Positions 49,227 through 57,544 of a stretch of DNA of 64,000 nt are shown in pieces (position 1 is the stretch's first letter; each line of letters begins with the position of its first letter). Under the pieces are notes generated by a model. The model made no database searches, was not told the DNA's origin, and saw nothing but the letters and a program-made list of their open reading frames with translations. The position numbers were made by a program, and so were the translations under genes. Origin of the DNA: Streptacidiphilus sp. PB12-B1b (GTDB lineage: Bacteria; Actinomycetota; Actinomycetes; Streptomycetales; Streptomycetaceae); NCBI RefSeq assembly GCF_014084125.1, contig NZ_CP048405.1, positions 5,146,001 to 5,210,000 on the forward strand. The letters run 5' to 3'.

Positions 49227-51191
49227 TCACCAACCGATGGCTACCTGCACGTACTGGGCGTCCGCCGAGTTGAAGTCGGAGGACTGGCCGTTGTCGTCGT
49301 CGTAGGCGAAGCCGTACTGCAGGCCGTTGACGGCGACCGAGTGCCAGAACGCGGAGTAGTAGTTGCACGGTGCGTTCTGGTAGTAGTCCGATGGCGTGTT
49401 CTGCACCGCCGTGGAGAACTGCGCGACGCAGCGGTTGAGGCCCGCGCACAGGCTCGGGTCGCCGCTGAGGTTCGGGCTGCCTCCGCCGGAGCAGCCGAAG
49501 ACCTGCTGCGTGGTCTCGGTCGCGCCTTCCGAAGCAGCATAGGCGACCATGTAGTTGGCGTCCGCACCGCCCGGCTGGAACGCCGCGACGTCACTGGGGG
49601 CGGGTATGGAGTAGGGCGCGTTGACGGTGGCGAGTTGCTGGAACGCCGCGGGCACGGAGTTCTCGAACTGCTGGAAGAGGGCCGTCCGGCTCTCGGAGAA
49701 CACCTGGTCGTCCTCGCCCACGACCACGTCGCTACCGTCGGAGTTGTGCAGGTGGACGGCGAGCGGCAGGCCGAAGGCGTCCACGCGCGAGGTGTCGGCG
49801 TTGATCGTGGTGCCGTTCGAGTTGAGTTCGATGAAGTCGTTGTACTTGCTGTTGGGCGTTCCGAGGTAGAAGTAGACCCGGCAGGAGTTGCACGAGGTCA
49901 TCGTGTAGTACGGCGACTGCGCGATCGACTCCTCGACGCCGTTGACGTCCCAGTAGACCTCACTGTCGGGGTACTGGCCGTTGGTCGCGTTCAGGAAGTC
50001 GAACTCGATGGCGCCCGACGCGCCGGGGATGCTGCTGGTGTTGCCCCAGAAGGACGCCGGGAAGCCGCCGTAGCCGGTGCCCCCGCCACCGCCGCCACCG
50101 GACTGGGCGAAGGTCGCGTAGTTGATGTTCCACCCGGGGTTGTCCTGGTCCACCGTCAGCGTCTGCTGGCCCGCCGGGAGAGCGACCGTGGCCGTGACAC
50201 TGGTCCAGTTCTGGTAGCCGCCGGTGGCCGGCACGTTGACGTTGCCGCTGAGGTTGGTTCCGGAGGCGTTGGCGATGTGCAGCGCGTCGGTCACCGCGTT
50301 CGGCGCGGCGAGCCGCAGGCTGACGGTGTAGTTGCCGGCCGTGGCGACGTTGACGGTGTACTTGAACCACTGTCCGGCCGTGGTCCAGCCCAGGTCGTAG
50401 CCGCCGCCGCTGTCGGTGGTGGCCTCCAGGTCGACGCCGTCCGGGCGGTAGTTGTTGGTCGCGCCGTTGACCGCCGCGACGCTGTACGCCACGCCCTGGC
50501 CGCCGGTGTCGTAGTTCTCGGCCTGCACCGTGCCCGGAACGGCCGCCGCCGTACCGCCGTAGGGGGCGTTGGCGCCGGAGAAGGTCAGGTAGTTGATGTT
50601 CCACCCGGGGTTGTCCTGATCCACCGTCAGCGTCTGCACACCGGCGGTCAGGACGACGCTGGCGGTGACCGTGGTCCACGCCTGGTACCCGCCGGTCGCC
50701 GGAACGGCCACGTCCCCGCTCAGGTTGGTCCCGGCCGCGTTGGCGATGTGCAGCCCGTCGGCCACCGCGGTCGGCGCCGCGAGGCGCAGGCTGACCGCGT
50801 AGGTACCGGCGGCGGCCGCGTTGACGGTGTACTTGAACCACTGCCCGGCGCCGGTCCAGCCCAGGTCGTCACCGCCGCCCGTGTCCGTGGTGCCTTCCAG
50901 GTCGACGCCGTCGGAGCGGTAGCTGTTGCCCGAGCCGTTGACCGCCGTGACGTTGTACGCCACGCCCTGGCCGCCGGTGTCGTAGTTCTCGGCCTGCACC
51001 GTGCCCGGAACGGCCGCCGCCGTACCGCCGTAGGGGGCGTCACCCGCGGCGTAGGCCGCCGTGTGCGCACCCATCAGCGACACCGCGGACAGGGCAGCCA
51101 CGGCGAGTGTCGCCCGGAGCCTGGGACGGGAGCGGGGCCCGCGCGCTCTGCGCGCGACGGCGGGCAGCCGCAGATGGAGGAAGTGCCTCAT
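49227..51191 (-). CDS. Secreted beta-1,3-glucanase (GH64-like) with two CBM6-type modules
   Basis: A 654-aa exported enzyme. A signal peptide (RR-rich start, ATLAVAALSAVSLMGAHTAAYA) is followed by two nearly identical carbohydrate-binding modules of about 140 residues (each with VPGTVQAENYDTGGQGVAY and LTVDQDNPGWNINY), a polyglycine linker and a C-terminal catalytic domain with FPASFWGNTSS, EVYWDVNGVE and paired cysteines. This resembles GH64 endo-beta-1,3-glucanases that attack fungal or yeast walls. The two modules are a recent duplication by sequence. LacI-type operators lie upstream. Confidence 0.85.
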   Translation of the reverse strand: MRHFLHLRLPAVARRARGPRSRPRLRATLAVAALSAVSLMGAHTAAYAAGDAPYGGTAAAVPGTVQAENYDTGGQGVAYNVTAVNGSGNSYRSDGVDLEGTTDTGGGDDLGWTGAGQWFKYTVNAAAAGTYAVSLRLAAPTAVADGLHIANAAGTNLSGDVAVPATGGYQAWTTVTASVVLTAGVQTLTVDQDNPGWNINYLTFSGANAPYGGTAAAVPGTVQAENYDTGGQGVAYSVAAVNGATNNYRPDGVDLEATTDSGGGYDLGWTTAGQWFKYTVNVATAGNYTVSLRLAAPNAVTDALHIANASGTNLSGNVNVPATGGYQNWTSVTATVALPAGQQTLTVDQDNPGWNINYATFAQSGGGGGGGTGYGGFPASFWGNTSSIPGASGAIEFDFLNATNGQYPDSEVYWDVNGVEESIAQSPYYTMTSCNSCRVYFYLGTPNSKYNDFIELNSNGTTINADTSRVDAFGLPLAVHLHNSDGSDVVVGEDDQVFSESRTALFQQFENSVPAAFQQLATVNAPYSIPAPSDVAAFQPGGADANYMVAYAASEGATETTQQVFGCSGGGSPNLSGDPSLCAGLNRCVAQFSTAVQNTPSDYYQNAPCNYYSAFWHSVAVNGLQYGFAYDDDNGQSSDFNSADAQYVQVAIGW

Positions 51192-51527
51192 TGCTGTCCT
51201 CTCTGAGTTCCTGGCCTTCTCTGGTTCACCCGGCCCGGGTCAGCCTCCTGTCGTCCGTGGGGCGGGGCGAGGTGCTGGATGTCGCCGGGACAGCCGGGCT
51301 GCGCGGCCGCCGGACCAGCGGCACGCCAACTCGGCTTTATCGCAAGGGAGTTCATGGGAGGCGAGGACAGGCACGGCCGGATGCAGGCTGCGGCGGGTGG
51401 AGCGCCGCGGCGGAGCGCCTCCTGACGGGCCCATCATCGACTCCTCGTTGACCGAAAGGTGCGAAACGGCACGAGCAGCCGGGACGGAGGTGGCGGCTGC
51501 GGTCCGTGCGGACCGGTCGTGCCGGTG

Positions 51528-51569
51528 GGCAGACAACGCGTGGCAGACAACGCATGGCAGACAACGTGC
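51528..51569. repeat. Three 14-bp direct repeats in the glucanase upstream region
   Basis: GGCAGACAACGCGT, GGCAGACAACGCAT and GGCAGACAACGTGC in perfect tandem (51528, 51542, 51556). They lie in the long predicted 5' leader of the glucanase mRNA. Of the 939-bp gap 51192-52130 I recognise only these repeats, the promoter and two operators. Confidence 0.75.
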
Positions 51570-51690
51570 GGCCGGGCAGCGGGGGACACGTCCGCAGCGG
51601 GCGCGGCACCGGCGGGGTCGATCAGGCACGTCCCGGACTGACCCGAGCCGACCACCGTCACCCGACGCCGCTCCCCTGCGGACGACTATC

Positions 51691-51738
51691 AGAGAGCGCT
51701 CTCTTTGACGGTTTACACTGGCTCGCTGGACATGTCAA
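51691..51738 (-). promoter_or_regulatory. Glucanase promoter with LacI-type operator
   Basis: Minus-strand -35 TTGACA (51733-51738) and -10 TAAACC (51710-51715) are 17 bp apart; the palindrome AGAGAGCGCTCTCT (51691-51704) sits over the start region. It resembles the GGGAGCGCTCCC-type sites of CebR-like sugar repressors. Confidence 0.6.
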
Positions 51739-51856
51739 TCCTCCCAGCAGCCCTGCCCGACCCCTTCGCCCCCGCACTCCTCCGCGACCAGCGCCGACCT
51801 CCCGCATCACCCCGCCACCGACCTCGCCTGTCCGGTCAGCCACCAGCCCGGCTTGA

Positions 51857-51870
51857 GGAGAGCGCTCTCC
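51857..51870. promoter_or_regulatory. Second LacI-type operator
   Basis: GGAGAGCGCTCTCC, a perfect 14-bp palindrome with the same GAGCGCTC core, 166 bp from the first. It is nearer the conservon start, so could touch either direction or allow looping. Confidence 0.6.
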
Positions 51871-52130
51871 GCCGACGCGATGCCGATGCACTCGATGCGG
51901 CAGAGGTCACCGTCCAGCGATTCTGACGATCACTCACCATGGTTGCAACAAAGGCGTTCATGAACCGTTCACGTCCAAATGGCCTGTTTTCACGGAACAA
52001 GACGCTCTCTCGGGCCGCACCAGGGGGGCTACGGATGCATGTGTTTGCCAATGATATGATCAACTCCCTTGCGGAGCGCGCGGGTCCACCCTGCAATGGC
52101 GGGAATCAGCAGTCGCCTGAAGAGAGTCTT

Positions 52131-53300
52131 ATGACGGATTACACAGAGAACCCAGTGCTCTGGGCTCTTGTCGTGCTCCTGATCATTGCGATCGCCCTCA
52201 TCGTCCGCCAGCGCAGGGCGGCCGTGGCGTTCCGGCAGGAGACCGACGGGCTCAAAGCGCACTACTCCGATCTGGAGCATCACTACACGCAGTCCGTCGC
52301 CGCGGCCCAGGAGCAGGCCGAGGACGCGACGAAGACCGTGCTCAAGTCCGCCATGCGGACGCTTCAGGGTCTCGCCGCCGAGCAGCAGTTGATCATCTCC
52401 CGACTGCAGAGCAAGTACGGCGAGTCCGTCATCCTGCAGGATCTGCTGGAGATCGACCACGCCAACTCCCAGTTCGGGCGGCGCGCCCAGTCCATTGCCG
52501 TGCTCTGCGACGGCTGGCTGGGCCGGCACCGCGACATCGCCTCGGTGTACGACGTGGTCCGCAGCGCCCAGGGCCGCGTGCGGCACTTCCGGCGGGTGGA
52601 GATCCTCTCCCAGGTGGACTTCGGCATCTCCAGCCGCGCCGTCGAGCCGGTGGCACTGGCCTTGGCCGAGCTGCTCGACAACGCCACCAGCTACTCCAGC
52701 CCGGACACCGTCGTCGAGATCAACATCCGGACGGTGCCCAAGGGCGTCGTCATCGTGGTGGACGACGCCGGCGTGGGCATGAACGACGAGGAACGGGCCC
52801 GCGCCGAAAGACTGTTGACCAGCGACCGGGTCTCGGGGGTGGCCGGGCTCGGCAACCCGCCGCAGTTCGGTCTGGCGGTGATCGGCGTGCTCTGCGAGCG
52901 CTTCGGTTTCGAGGTGTCGGTGGACTCCGCCTCCCCGTACGGCGGGGTGCGCGCGGTGGTCCTGCTGCCGCACCAACTGCTCACCAGCATGCCCGAGAAG
53001 AAGGCGCCCGCCCCTGCCATGTCCTCCAACTCCGTTCCGGCAGAGGCCGGTTACGAGCCCGAGCGGGCCCACATCACGACCGACGACGGACTGCCCTCGA
53101 GGCGGCGCAAGCGGCCGATGGCGATCGTGCCGGGCTCGGAACCCGCCCCGCTGGCCTCGGCCCGCTCGGGTGCGGAGACGGCGGCGATCATGGGTGCCTT
53201 CCAGCGGGGCACACGGTCCGGCCGGGCAACGCGTCCGGACGACGCGGACCAGACCAGCAGCACACGGGCTGCAAGCAGTGAAGGGCATGAGTTCTCGTGA
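52131..53300 (+). CDS. cvnA: Conservon sensor kinase-like protein CvnA
   Basis: A 389-aa membrane protein: one N-terminal transmembrane helix (NPVLWALVVLLIIAIALIV), a coiled-coil stretch, and a histidine-kinase-type ATPase domain with N-box LAELLDNATSYSSP, G1 DDAGVGM and GLGNPPQFGLAVIG. The tail is disordered and basic. It heads the cvnABCDE operon, whose products form a GTPase-linked membrane complex in Streptomyces (the rar/cvn9 system is the studied example). ATG 52131 is chosen; upstream in-frame starts are possible. Confidence 0.9.
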   Translation: MTDYTENPVLWALVVLLIIAIALIVRQRRAAVAFRQETDGLKAHYSDLEHHYTQSVAAAQEQAEDATKTVLKSAMRTLQGLAAEQQLIISRLQSKYGESVILQDLLEIDHANSQFGRRAQSIAVLCDGWLGRHRDIASVYDVVRSAQGRVRHFRRVEILSQVDFGISSRAVEPVALALAELLDNATSYSSPDTVVEINIRTVPKGVVIVVDDAGVGMNDEERARAERLLTSDRVSGVAGLGNPPQFGLAVIGVLCERFGFEVSVDSASPYGGVRAVVLLPHQLLTSMPEKKAPAPAMSSNSVPAEAGYEPERAHITTDDGLPSRRRKRPMAIVPGSEPAPLASARSGAETAAIMGAFQRGTRSGRATRPDDADQTSSTRAASSEGHEFS

Positions 53301-53698
53301 ACGACGATCTGTCATGGATGCTCGACAGCGCCCTGGAGATTCCCGGGGCCCTGCACGCGGTCCTGATCTCGGCCGACGGTCTGTTGATGGCCCGGACGAA
53401 GGACTTCGACAAGGACAACGCGGACCGGGTCGCCGCCGCGATGAGCGGCGTGCAGTCGCTCAGCCGCTCGCTCGGGTTCTTCTGCGACGACGCCACCCAG
53501 CGGTGGCGGCAGACGCTGGTGGAGTTCGACGGCGGCTGGGTGTTCCTGATCTCCGCCGGTGAGGGCGCCTACCTCGGCGTCTCCGCCTCCCCGGACGTCG
53601 ACATGCAGGACATCACCTTCCGGATGCAGCAGCTCGTCGGCCAGTTGGGCAAGGTCCTGGCGGCGCCGCCGCGCGAGAACCTGGTGACGCGCTCATGA
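53297..53698 (+). CDS. cvnB: Roadblock/LC7 protein CvnB
   Basis: A 133-aa roadblock/LC7-domain protein (GALHAVLISADGLLMARTK; AAAMSGVQSLSRSLG; GEGAYLGVSASPDVDM), the type that acts on small GTPases such as MglA/CvnD. GTG 53297 overlaps cvnA by GTGA. Confidence 0.92.
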   Translation: MNDDLSWMLDSALEIPGALHAVLISADGLLMARTKDFDKDNADRVAAAMSGVQSLSRSLGFFCDDATQRWRQTLVEFDGGWVFLISAGEGAYLGVSASPDVDMQDITFRMQQLVGQLGKVLAAPPRENLVTRS

Positions 53699-54075
53699 GC
53701 GGCCCCGAGGACTGGGAGCTGGAGGCCGCCGAATTAGTGCGACCGTACGTGATCACCAAGGGGCGCGAGCTGCCCGACGAGGAGCAGCTCTCGCTGATCA
53801 CCCTGGTCACCGCGGCGGCGGCCGGGCAGGGGCAGCGCACCCGGCGGCTCACGCCCGAGGAGGAGCGGCTGCTGGACATCTGCTCCGCCGGCTACCTGTC
53901 GGTCGCCGAGATCGCGGGGCACACCCGGCTGCCACTGGGCGTGGTGCGGATCGTGCTGGCCTCGCTCGGCGAGGCCGGCCACGTGATCACCCGCCCGCCG
54001 GTGGCGCGGGCCCGCCTTGTCGACAAGGAGCTCCTGGAGGAGGTGCTCAATGGTCTCCGGGCCAAGTTTGGGTGA
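53695..54075 (+). CDS. cvnC: DUF742 protein CvnC, with a TTA codon
   Basis: A 126-aa DUF742 protein with a winged-helix-like C-terminal half (ICSAGYLSVAEIAGHTRLPLGVVR). ATG 53695 overlaps cvnB. Codon 14 is TTA (53734-53736), read in Streptomyces by the bldA tRNA, so its translation may be delayed to development. It overlaps cvnD by 26 bp. Confidence 0.92.
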   Translation: MSGPEDWELEAAELVRPYVITKGRELPDEEQLSLITLVTAAAAGQGQRTRRLTPEEERLLDICSAGYLSVAEIAGHTRLPLGVVRIVLASLGEAGHVITRPPVARARLVDKELLEEVLNGLRAKFG

Positions 54076-54661
54076 AAGACCGAGCCTGGACGAGCGGGAC
54101 TACGTCCAGGGCGGAGCGACGCAGAGGGCCGTGAAGATCCTCGTCGTCGGGCACTTCGCCGTGGGCAAGACCACGTTCATCGGCTCGATCTCCGAGATCG
54201 AACCGCTTTTCACCGAGGAGACGATGACGCGCGCCGCCGAGGCGGTGGACGATCTCAAGGGCGTCCGGGGCAAGACCACCACCACGGTGGCCATGGACTT
54301 CGGACGCCTGACCATCAGCGACCGGGTGGTGCTGTACCTCTTCGGCACGCCCGGCCAGATGCGCTTCGTGCAGATGTGGGACGACATGGCCCGCGGCGCT
54401 CTCGGCGCGCTGGTCCTCGTCGACCCCGAACGGCTCGCCGACTCCTTCCCGGTGATCGACCTCATCGAGCAGTACGGCCTCGACTACGCGATCGCCGTCA
54501 ACCACTTCGACGGCAACCCGCAGCGCGCCGAGGAAGCCCTCCGGAAGGCGCTCGACCTCCTCGACGACACCCCCGTCGTCACCTGCGACGCGCGCGACGA
54601 GAAGTCGTCGGCCGCCGCTCTGACCACTCTCGTCAGCTATTTGCTGGCCCGTGCCGGCTAG
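54050..54661 (+). CDS. cvnD: Conservon small GTPase CvnD
   Basis: A 203-aa GTPase of the ATP/GTP-binding protein family: P-loop GHFAVGKTTF, switch-region TTTTVAMDFGRL, LFGTPGQMRF in place of DxxG, and NHFD as the N/TKxD motif. ATG 54050 lies inside cvnC, implying coupling. It is the signalling GTPase acting with CvnA, B and C. Confidence 0.93.
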   Translation: MVSGPSLGERPSLDERDYVQGGATQRAVKILVVGHFAVGKTTFIGSISEIEPLFTEETMTRAAEAVDDLKGVRGKTTTTVAMDFGRLTISDRVVLYLFGTPGQMRFVQMWDDMARGALGALVLVDPERLADSFPVIDLIEQYGLDYAIAVNHFDGNPQRAEEALRKALDLLDDTPVVTCDARDEKSSAAALTTLVSYLLARAG

Positions 54662-54676
54662 GAGCCACACGCACAC

Positions 54677-56026
54677 ATGGACGCTAGATCTACCGCACCG
54701 GTGCCCCCGCCCGGGTGCCCGGCGCACGGCGCCGGCGGCCGGGTGCCGCTCTACGGGCCGGAGTTCGCGGCCGACCCGCAGGCGTACTACACCTACCTGC
54801 GCGAGTTCGGCCCGTCCGCGCCGGTCGAGCTCTCCCCCGGTGTGGATGCCACCCTCGTCACCGACTACTCGGCCGCGCTGCGCCTGCTGCAGGACTCCGC
54901 CTCCTTCCGCAAGGACTCGCGCCGGTGGCGGGCCTTCAACGAGGGGGCGATCGCGCCGGACAGCCCGGTCGTCCCGCTGCTGGCGTACCGGCCCAACTGC
55001 ATGTTCAGCGACGGCGCCGAGCACCTGCGGCTGCGGCAGGCGGTCACGGACAGCATGGCCCGCGTGGACGTGCGCCGGCTGACCCAGAGCACCGAGCAGG
55101 TCTCCAGCTACCTCATCGCCCAGTTCGGCTCGCGCGGTTCGGCCGACCTGCTCGGCGACTACGCCAAGCAGCTGCCGCTGTTCGTGTTCAACGAACTCTT
55201 CGGTTGCCCCGCCGACATCGGCGACCGGGTGCTGTTCGGCATCTCCGGCATGTTCGACGGCATCAACGCCGAGAAGGCCGCCGGGGTGCTGTTCGGCGCC
55301 GTCGGCGAACTGGTGGCGCTCAAGCGGAACCGGCCCGGCGACGACGTCACGTCCTGGCTGATGCAGCATCAGGCCAGGCTTGATGACGAGGAGATGGTGC
55401 ATCAGCTGGCGCTGCTGCTCGCGGCCGGGACGGAACCGCTGCGGAACCTCATCGGCAACACCCTGCACCGGCTGCTCACCCACGACGCGTACGCGCACCG
55501 GGGCGGGCTGATCGACGAGGCCATCGACGACACGCTGTGGGAGAACCCGCCCATGTCGAACCTGGCGCCGCACTATCCGGTGTCCGACATGGAGTTCGCC
55601 GGTCAGCAGCTGCAGGCGGGCGATCTGGTGCTGGTCAGCTTCGCCGCCGCCAACACCGGGCCGGTGCTCGCGGCCACCCGGCAGGGCGGGAGCCGAGCGC
55701 ACCTCGCCTGGAGCGCGGGCCCGCACGCCTGCCCGTCCAAGGAGCCGGCCCGGCAGATCACGGTAACCGCCATCGAGAGCCTGCTCAACCAGCTCCCCGA
55801 TGTCGAACTCGCCGTTCCCGCAGACAGTTTGACCTGGCGGCCGGGCCCCTTCAACCGGGGTCTCGCCGCGCTGCCCGCCCGCTTCACCCCCAGCGAGGCC
55901 GTCCGACGGCCTGCCGCGCCCACCCGTCCCGAGCCGTCCGCAGCGGGCGGGCCGGACGCCCCGGAGAGCGGCAAGCCCGAACGCGCCGGACGCTGGAGCC
56001 AGTTCCTCAACTGGCTGACCAGGTGA
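54677..56026 (+). CDS. cvnE: Cytochrome P450-like protein CvnE
   Basis: A 449-aa P450-fold protein. The haem-ligand cysteine is in WSAGPHACPSKEPAR, matching a shifted version of FGxGxHxC. The I-helix region (LALLLAAGTEPLRNLIGNTL) lacks the usual acid-threonine pair (AGTE in place of AGxDT), so monooxygenase activity is uncertain. A disordered Pro/Ala-rich tail ends WSQFLNWLTR, a possible amphipathic membrane anchor. It completes the conservon. Confidence 0.9.
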   Translation: MDARSTAPVPPPGCPAHGAGGRVPLYGPEFAADPQAYYTYLREFGPSAPVELSPGVDATLVTDYSAALRLLQDSASFRKDSRRWRAFNEGAIAPDSPVVPLLAYRPNCMFSDGAEHLRLRQAVTDSMARVDVRRLTQSTEQVSSYLIAQFGSRGSADLLGDYAKQLPLFVFNELFGCPADIGDRVLFGISGMFDGINAEKAAGVLFGAVGELVALKRNRPGDDVTSWLMQHQARLDDEEMVHQLALLLAAGTEPLRNLIGNTLHRLLTHDAYAHRGGLIDEAIDDTLWENPPMSNLAPHYPVSDMEFAGQQLQAGDLVLVSFAAANTGPVLAATRQGGSRAHLAWSAGPHACPSKEPARQITVTAIESLLNQLPDVELAVPADSLTWRPGPFNRGLAALPARFTPSEAVRRPAAPTRPEPSAAGGPDAPESGKPERAGRWSQFLNWLTR

Positions 56027-56084
56027 TTCACCCGACATCTCACAACTGAGCCCCATGGCATGGACGTTCGCCATAAGGGGTAGT

Positions 56085-56111
56085 GAGCAACGCGGTTGTC
56101 CCGCGCTGCTC
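56085..56111 (+). promoter_or_regulatory. Hairpin just upstream of the leader-peptide ribosome site
   Basis: An 11-bp stem with one mismatch (56085-56095 with 56101-56111), loop TTGTC, 10 bp before AGGAGG. It may be the cvn terminator or part of the prenyltransferase leader. Confidence 0.5.
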
Positions 56112-56130
56112 ATTCAGGACAGGAGGTGTC

Positions 56131-56301
56131 ATGGACCACATATCCGTCGACGCCGCATTCGGCCCGTACCCGGCCCCATCCGCACCAGCCGTCACGCCCG
56201 CTCCACCCGCTCCACCCGGCAACGGTTCGAAGCACTGGACACCCGCCCCCACGGGCGGGTGTCTTCGTGTGCGCACCGGTCCCGGGCAGGGGGCCAGGTG
56301 A
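56131..56301 (+). CDS. Leader peptide coupled to the prenyltransferase (56 aa)
   Basis: ATG 56131 is preceded by an ideal AGGAGG (56121-56126). The 56-aa product (MDHISVDAAFGPYPAP, a Pro/Ala stretch, GSKHWTPAPTGG, then a basic tail) matches no family I know. Its stop overlaps the prenyltransferase GTG start (GTGA 56298-56301), so translation of one feeds the other. A strong hairpin lies inside its coding region, beginning at the single Trp codon. A regulatory leader is the best reading; a small functional or precursor peptide is possible. Confidence 0.6.
   Translation: MDHISVDAAFGPYPAPSAPAVTPAPPAPPGNGSKHWTPAPTGGCLRVRTGPGQGAR
56238..56263 (+). promoter_or_regulatory. Attenuator-like hairpin inside the leader peptide gene
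   Basis: Perfect 11-bp stem GACACCCGCCC (56238-56248) with its complement (56253-56263), loop CCAC. The only Trp codon of the leader (TGG 56236-56238) abuts the 5' arm. It lies 34 bp before the prenyltransferase start. Confidence 0.55.
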
Positions 56302-57431
56302 GCGACGACGGACGCAGAGCCCCCGAGGCGTACGACCCGGCCACCCTCGGCGGGCACACCGCCGGTCAACTGCACCGGCTGTGCCGGGCCGTGGGCCTGA
56401 GCCAGGCCGACGCCACCGCCTACGCGCAGACGCTGACCGACGCGCTGGGCCCCGCCGTCGCCCGGCGGTCGCTGGACCTGCCGCCGCCCACCAGCTCCTT
56501 CCTCTCCGACGACCACACGCCGGTGGAGTTCTCGCTCTCCTTCGCGGCAGGCTCCGCCCCGACGCTGCGGGTGCTGCTGGAGCCCGGCGGCGGCCTCGGC
56601 GGGCTGGCGCAGAGCGGGCGGACCGGGCTCCGGGCCGTCCGCGAGCTGGCACGCAGCTGGGACTTCGCCACCGACCGTCTGGACGAGCTGGAGGACCTCT
56701 TCTTCCCGACGTCGCCCGAGGGCCCGCTGGCCCTGTGGTGCGCGCTGGAGCTGCGGGCCGGCGGGGTGCCCAACGTCAAGGTGTACCTGAACCCCGCGGC
56801 GTCCGGGGCGGCGCGCGCCGCCGCGACGGTAAGTGAGGCGCTGCAACGGCTCGGCCACCGGCAGGCGCTGCTGGAGCCGCAGCGCGACGACCGGTTCCTG
56901 TTCTTCGCGCTGGACCTGGGCGACTGGGAAGACCCCCGAGTGAAGGTGTACACCGCGCACCACGACCTGTCCGCCCTGGAGGCGGGCGGCCTGTCCCGGA
57001 TGGAGGACGGCCCCCAGCCCGCCGAGATCGAGGCGTTCTTCCGCACCGCCGCCGGAATCACGCCCGGCCGAGACACTCTGCTCGACCGCCGTCCGGTCCA
57101 GACCTGCCACGCCTTCACCCGGACGGCCACCGGCCTGCCCGGCGGCTTCACCCTCTACGTCCCGGTGCGCGACTACGTCCGGCACGACGGCGAGGCGCTC
57201 GCCCGGGCGGCGGCCCTGCTGCGCCGCTACGACGCGGACCCCGGCCAGCTGGTCGCCTCCCTGGAGGCCGTCACCTCGCGGCGGCTGGAGGACAGCGCCG
57301 GGCTGATCGCCTACCTGGCCCTCGCCCACCAGCGCGGACGCCCCCCGCGGGTGACGGTGTACATCTCCTCGGAAGCCTATGCGAGACGGCCGCGGGCTGC
57401 GCTGCTCCGACAGCCCGCAACCGTCCACTGA
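56298..57431 (+). CDS. Indole/tryptophan prenyltransferase (DMATS/ABBA type)
   Basis: A 377-aa aromatic prenyltransferase that would transfer a dimethylallyl group to an indole. Signs are the alternating strands with Lys/Tyr diphosphate-binding residues (PNVKVYLNP, PRVKVYTAH, FTLYVPVRDYVRHDG, PRVTVYISSE) and VEFSLSF near the N-terminus. The adjacent flavin monooxygenase recalls the SCO7467/SCO7468 pair of S. coelicolor, which converts tryptophan to a prenylated indole-3-acetonitrile; this is remembered, not searched. The substrate is therefore probably tryptophan or a derivative. Confidence 0.87.
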   Translation: MSDDGRRAPEAYDPATLGGHTAGQLHRLCRAVGLSQADATAYAQTLTDALGPAVARRSLDLPPPTSSFLSDDHTPVEFSLSFAAGSAPTLRVLLEPGGGLGGLAQSGRTGLRAVRELARSWDFATDRLDELEDLFFPTSPEGPLALWCALELRAGGVPNVKVYLNPAASGAARAAATVSEALQRLGHRQALLEPQRDDRFLFFALDLGDWEDPRVKVYTAHHDLSALEAGGLSRMEDGPQPAEIEAFFRTAAGITPGRDTLLDRRPVQTCHAFTRTATGLPGGFTLYVPVRDYVRHDGEALARAAALLRRYDADPGQLVASLEAVTSRRLEDSAGLIAYLALAHQRGRPPRVTVYISSEAYARRPRAALLRQPATVH

Positions 57432-57544
57432 CACCGGCCGCAGGACAGCGGAGCCCCTGCGAGCCGTCCCGGCCTGCGGGGGCCGCTGTGGAGGGGTCGC
57501 TGTGCCGGGCGCCGCCGCCCCGCTCCGGCTACGCCCCGCCCCGG

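Noticed and set aside
51240-51629. Minus-strand frame upstream of the glucanase
   Set aside because: Composition resembles antisense noise and it crosses the 14-bp repeats; no start site was convincing.
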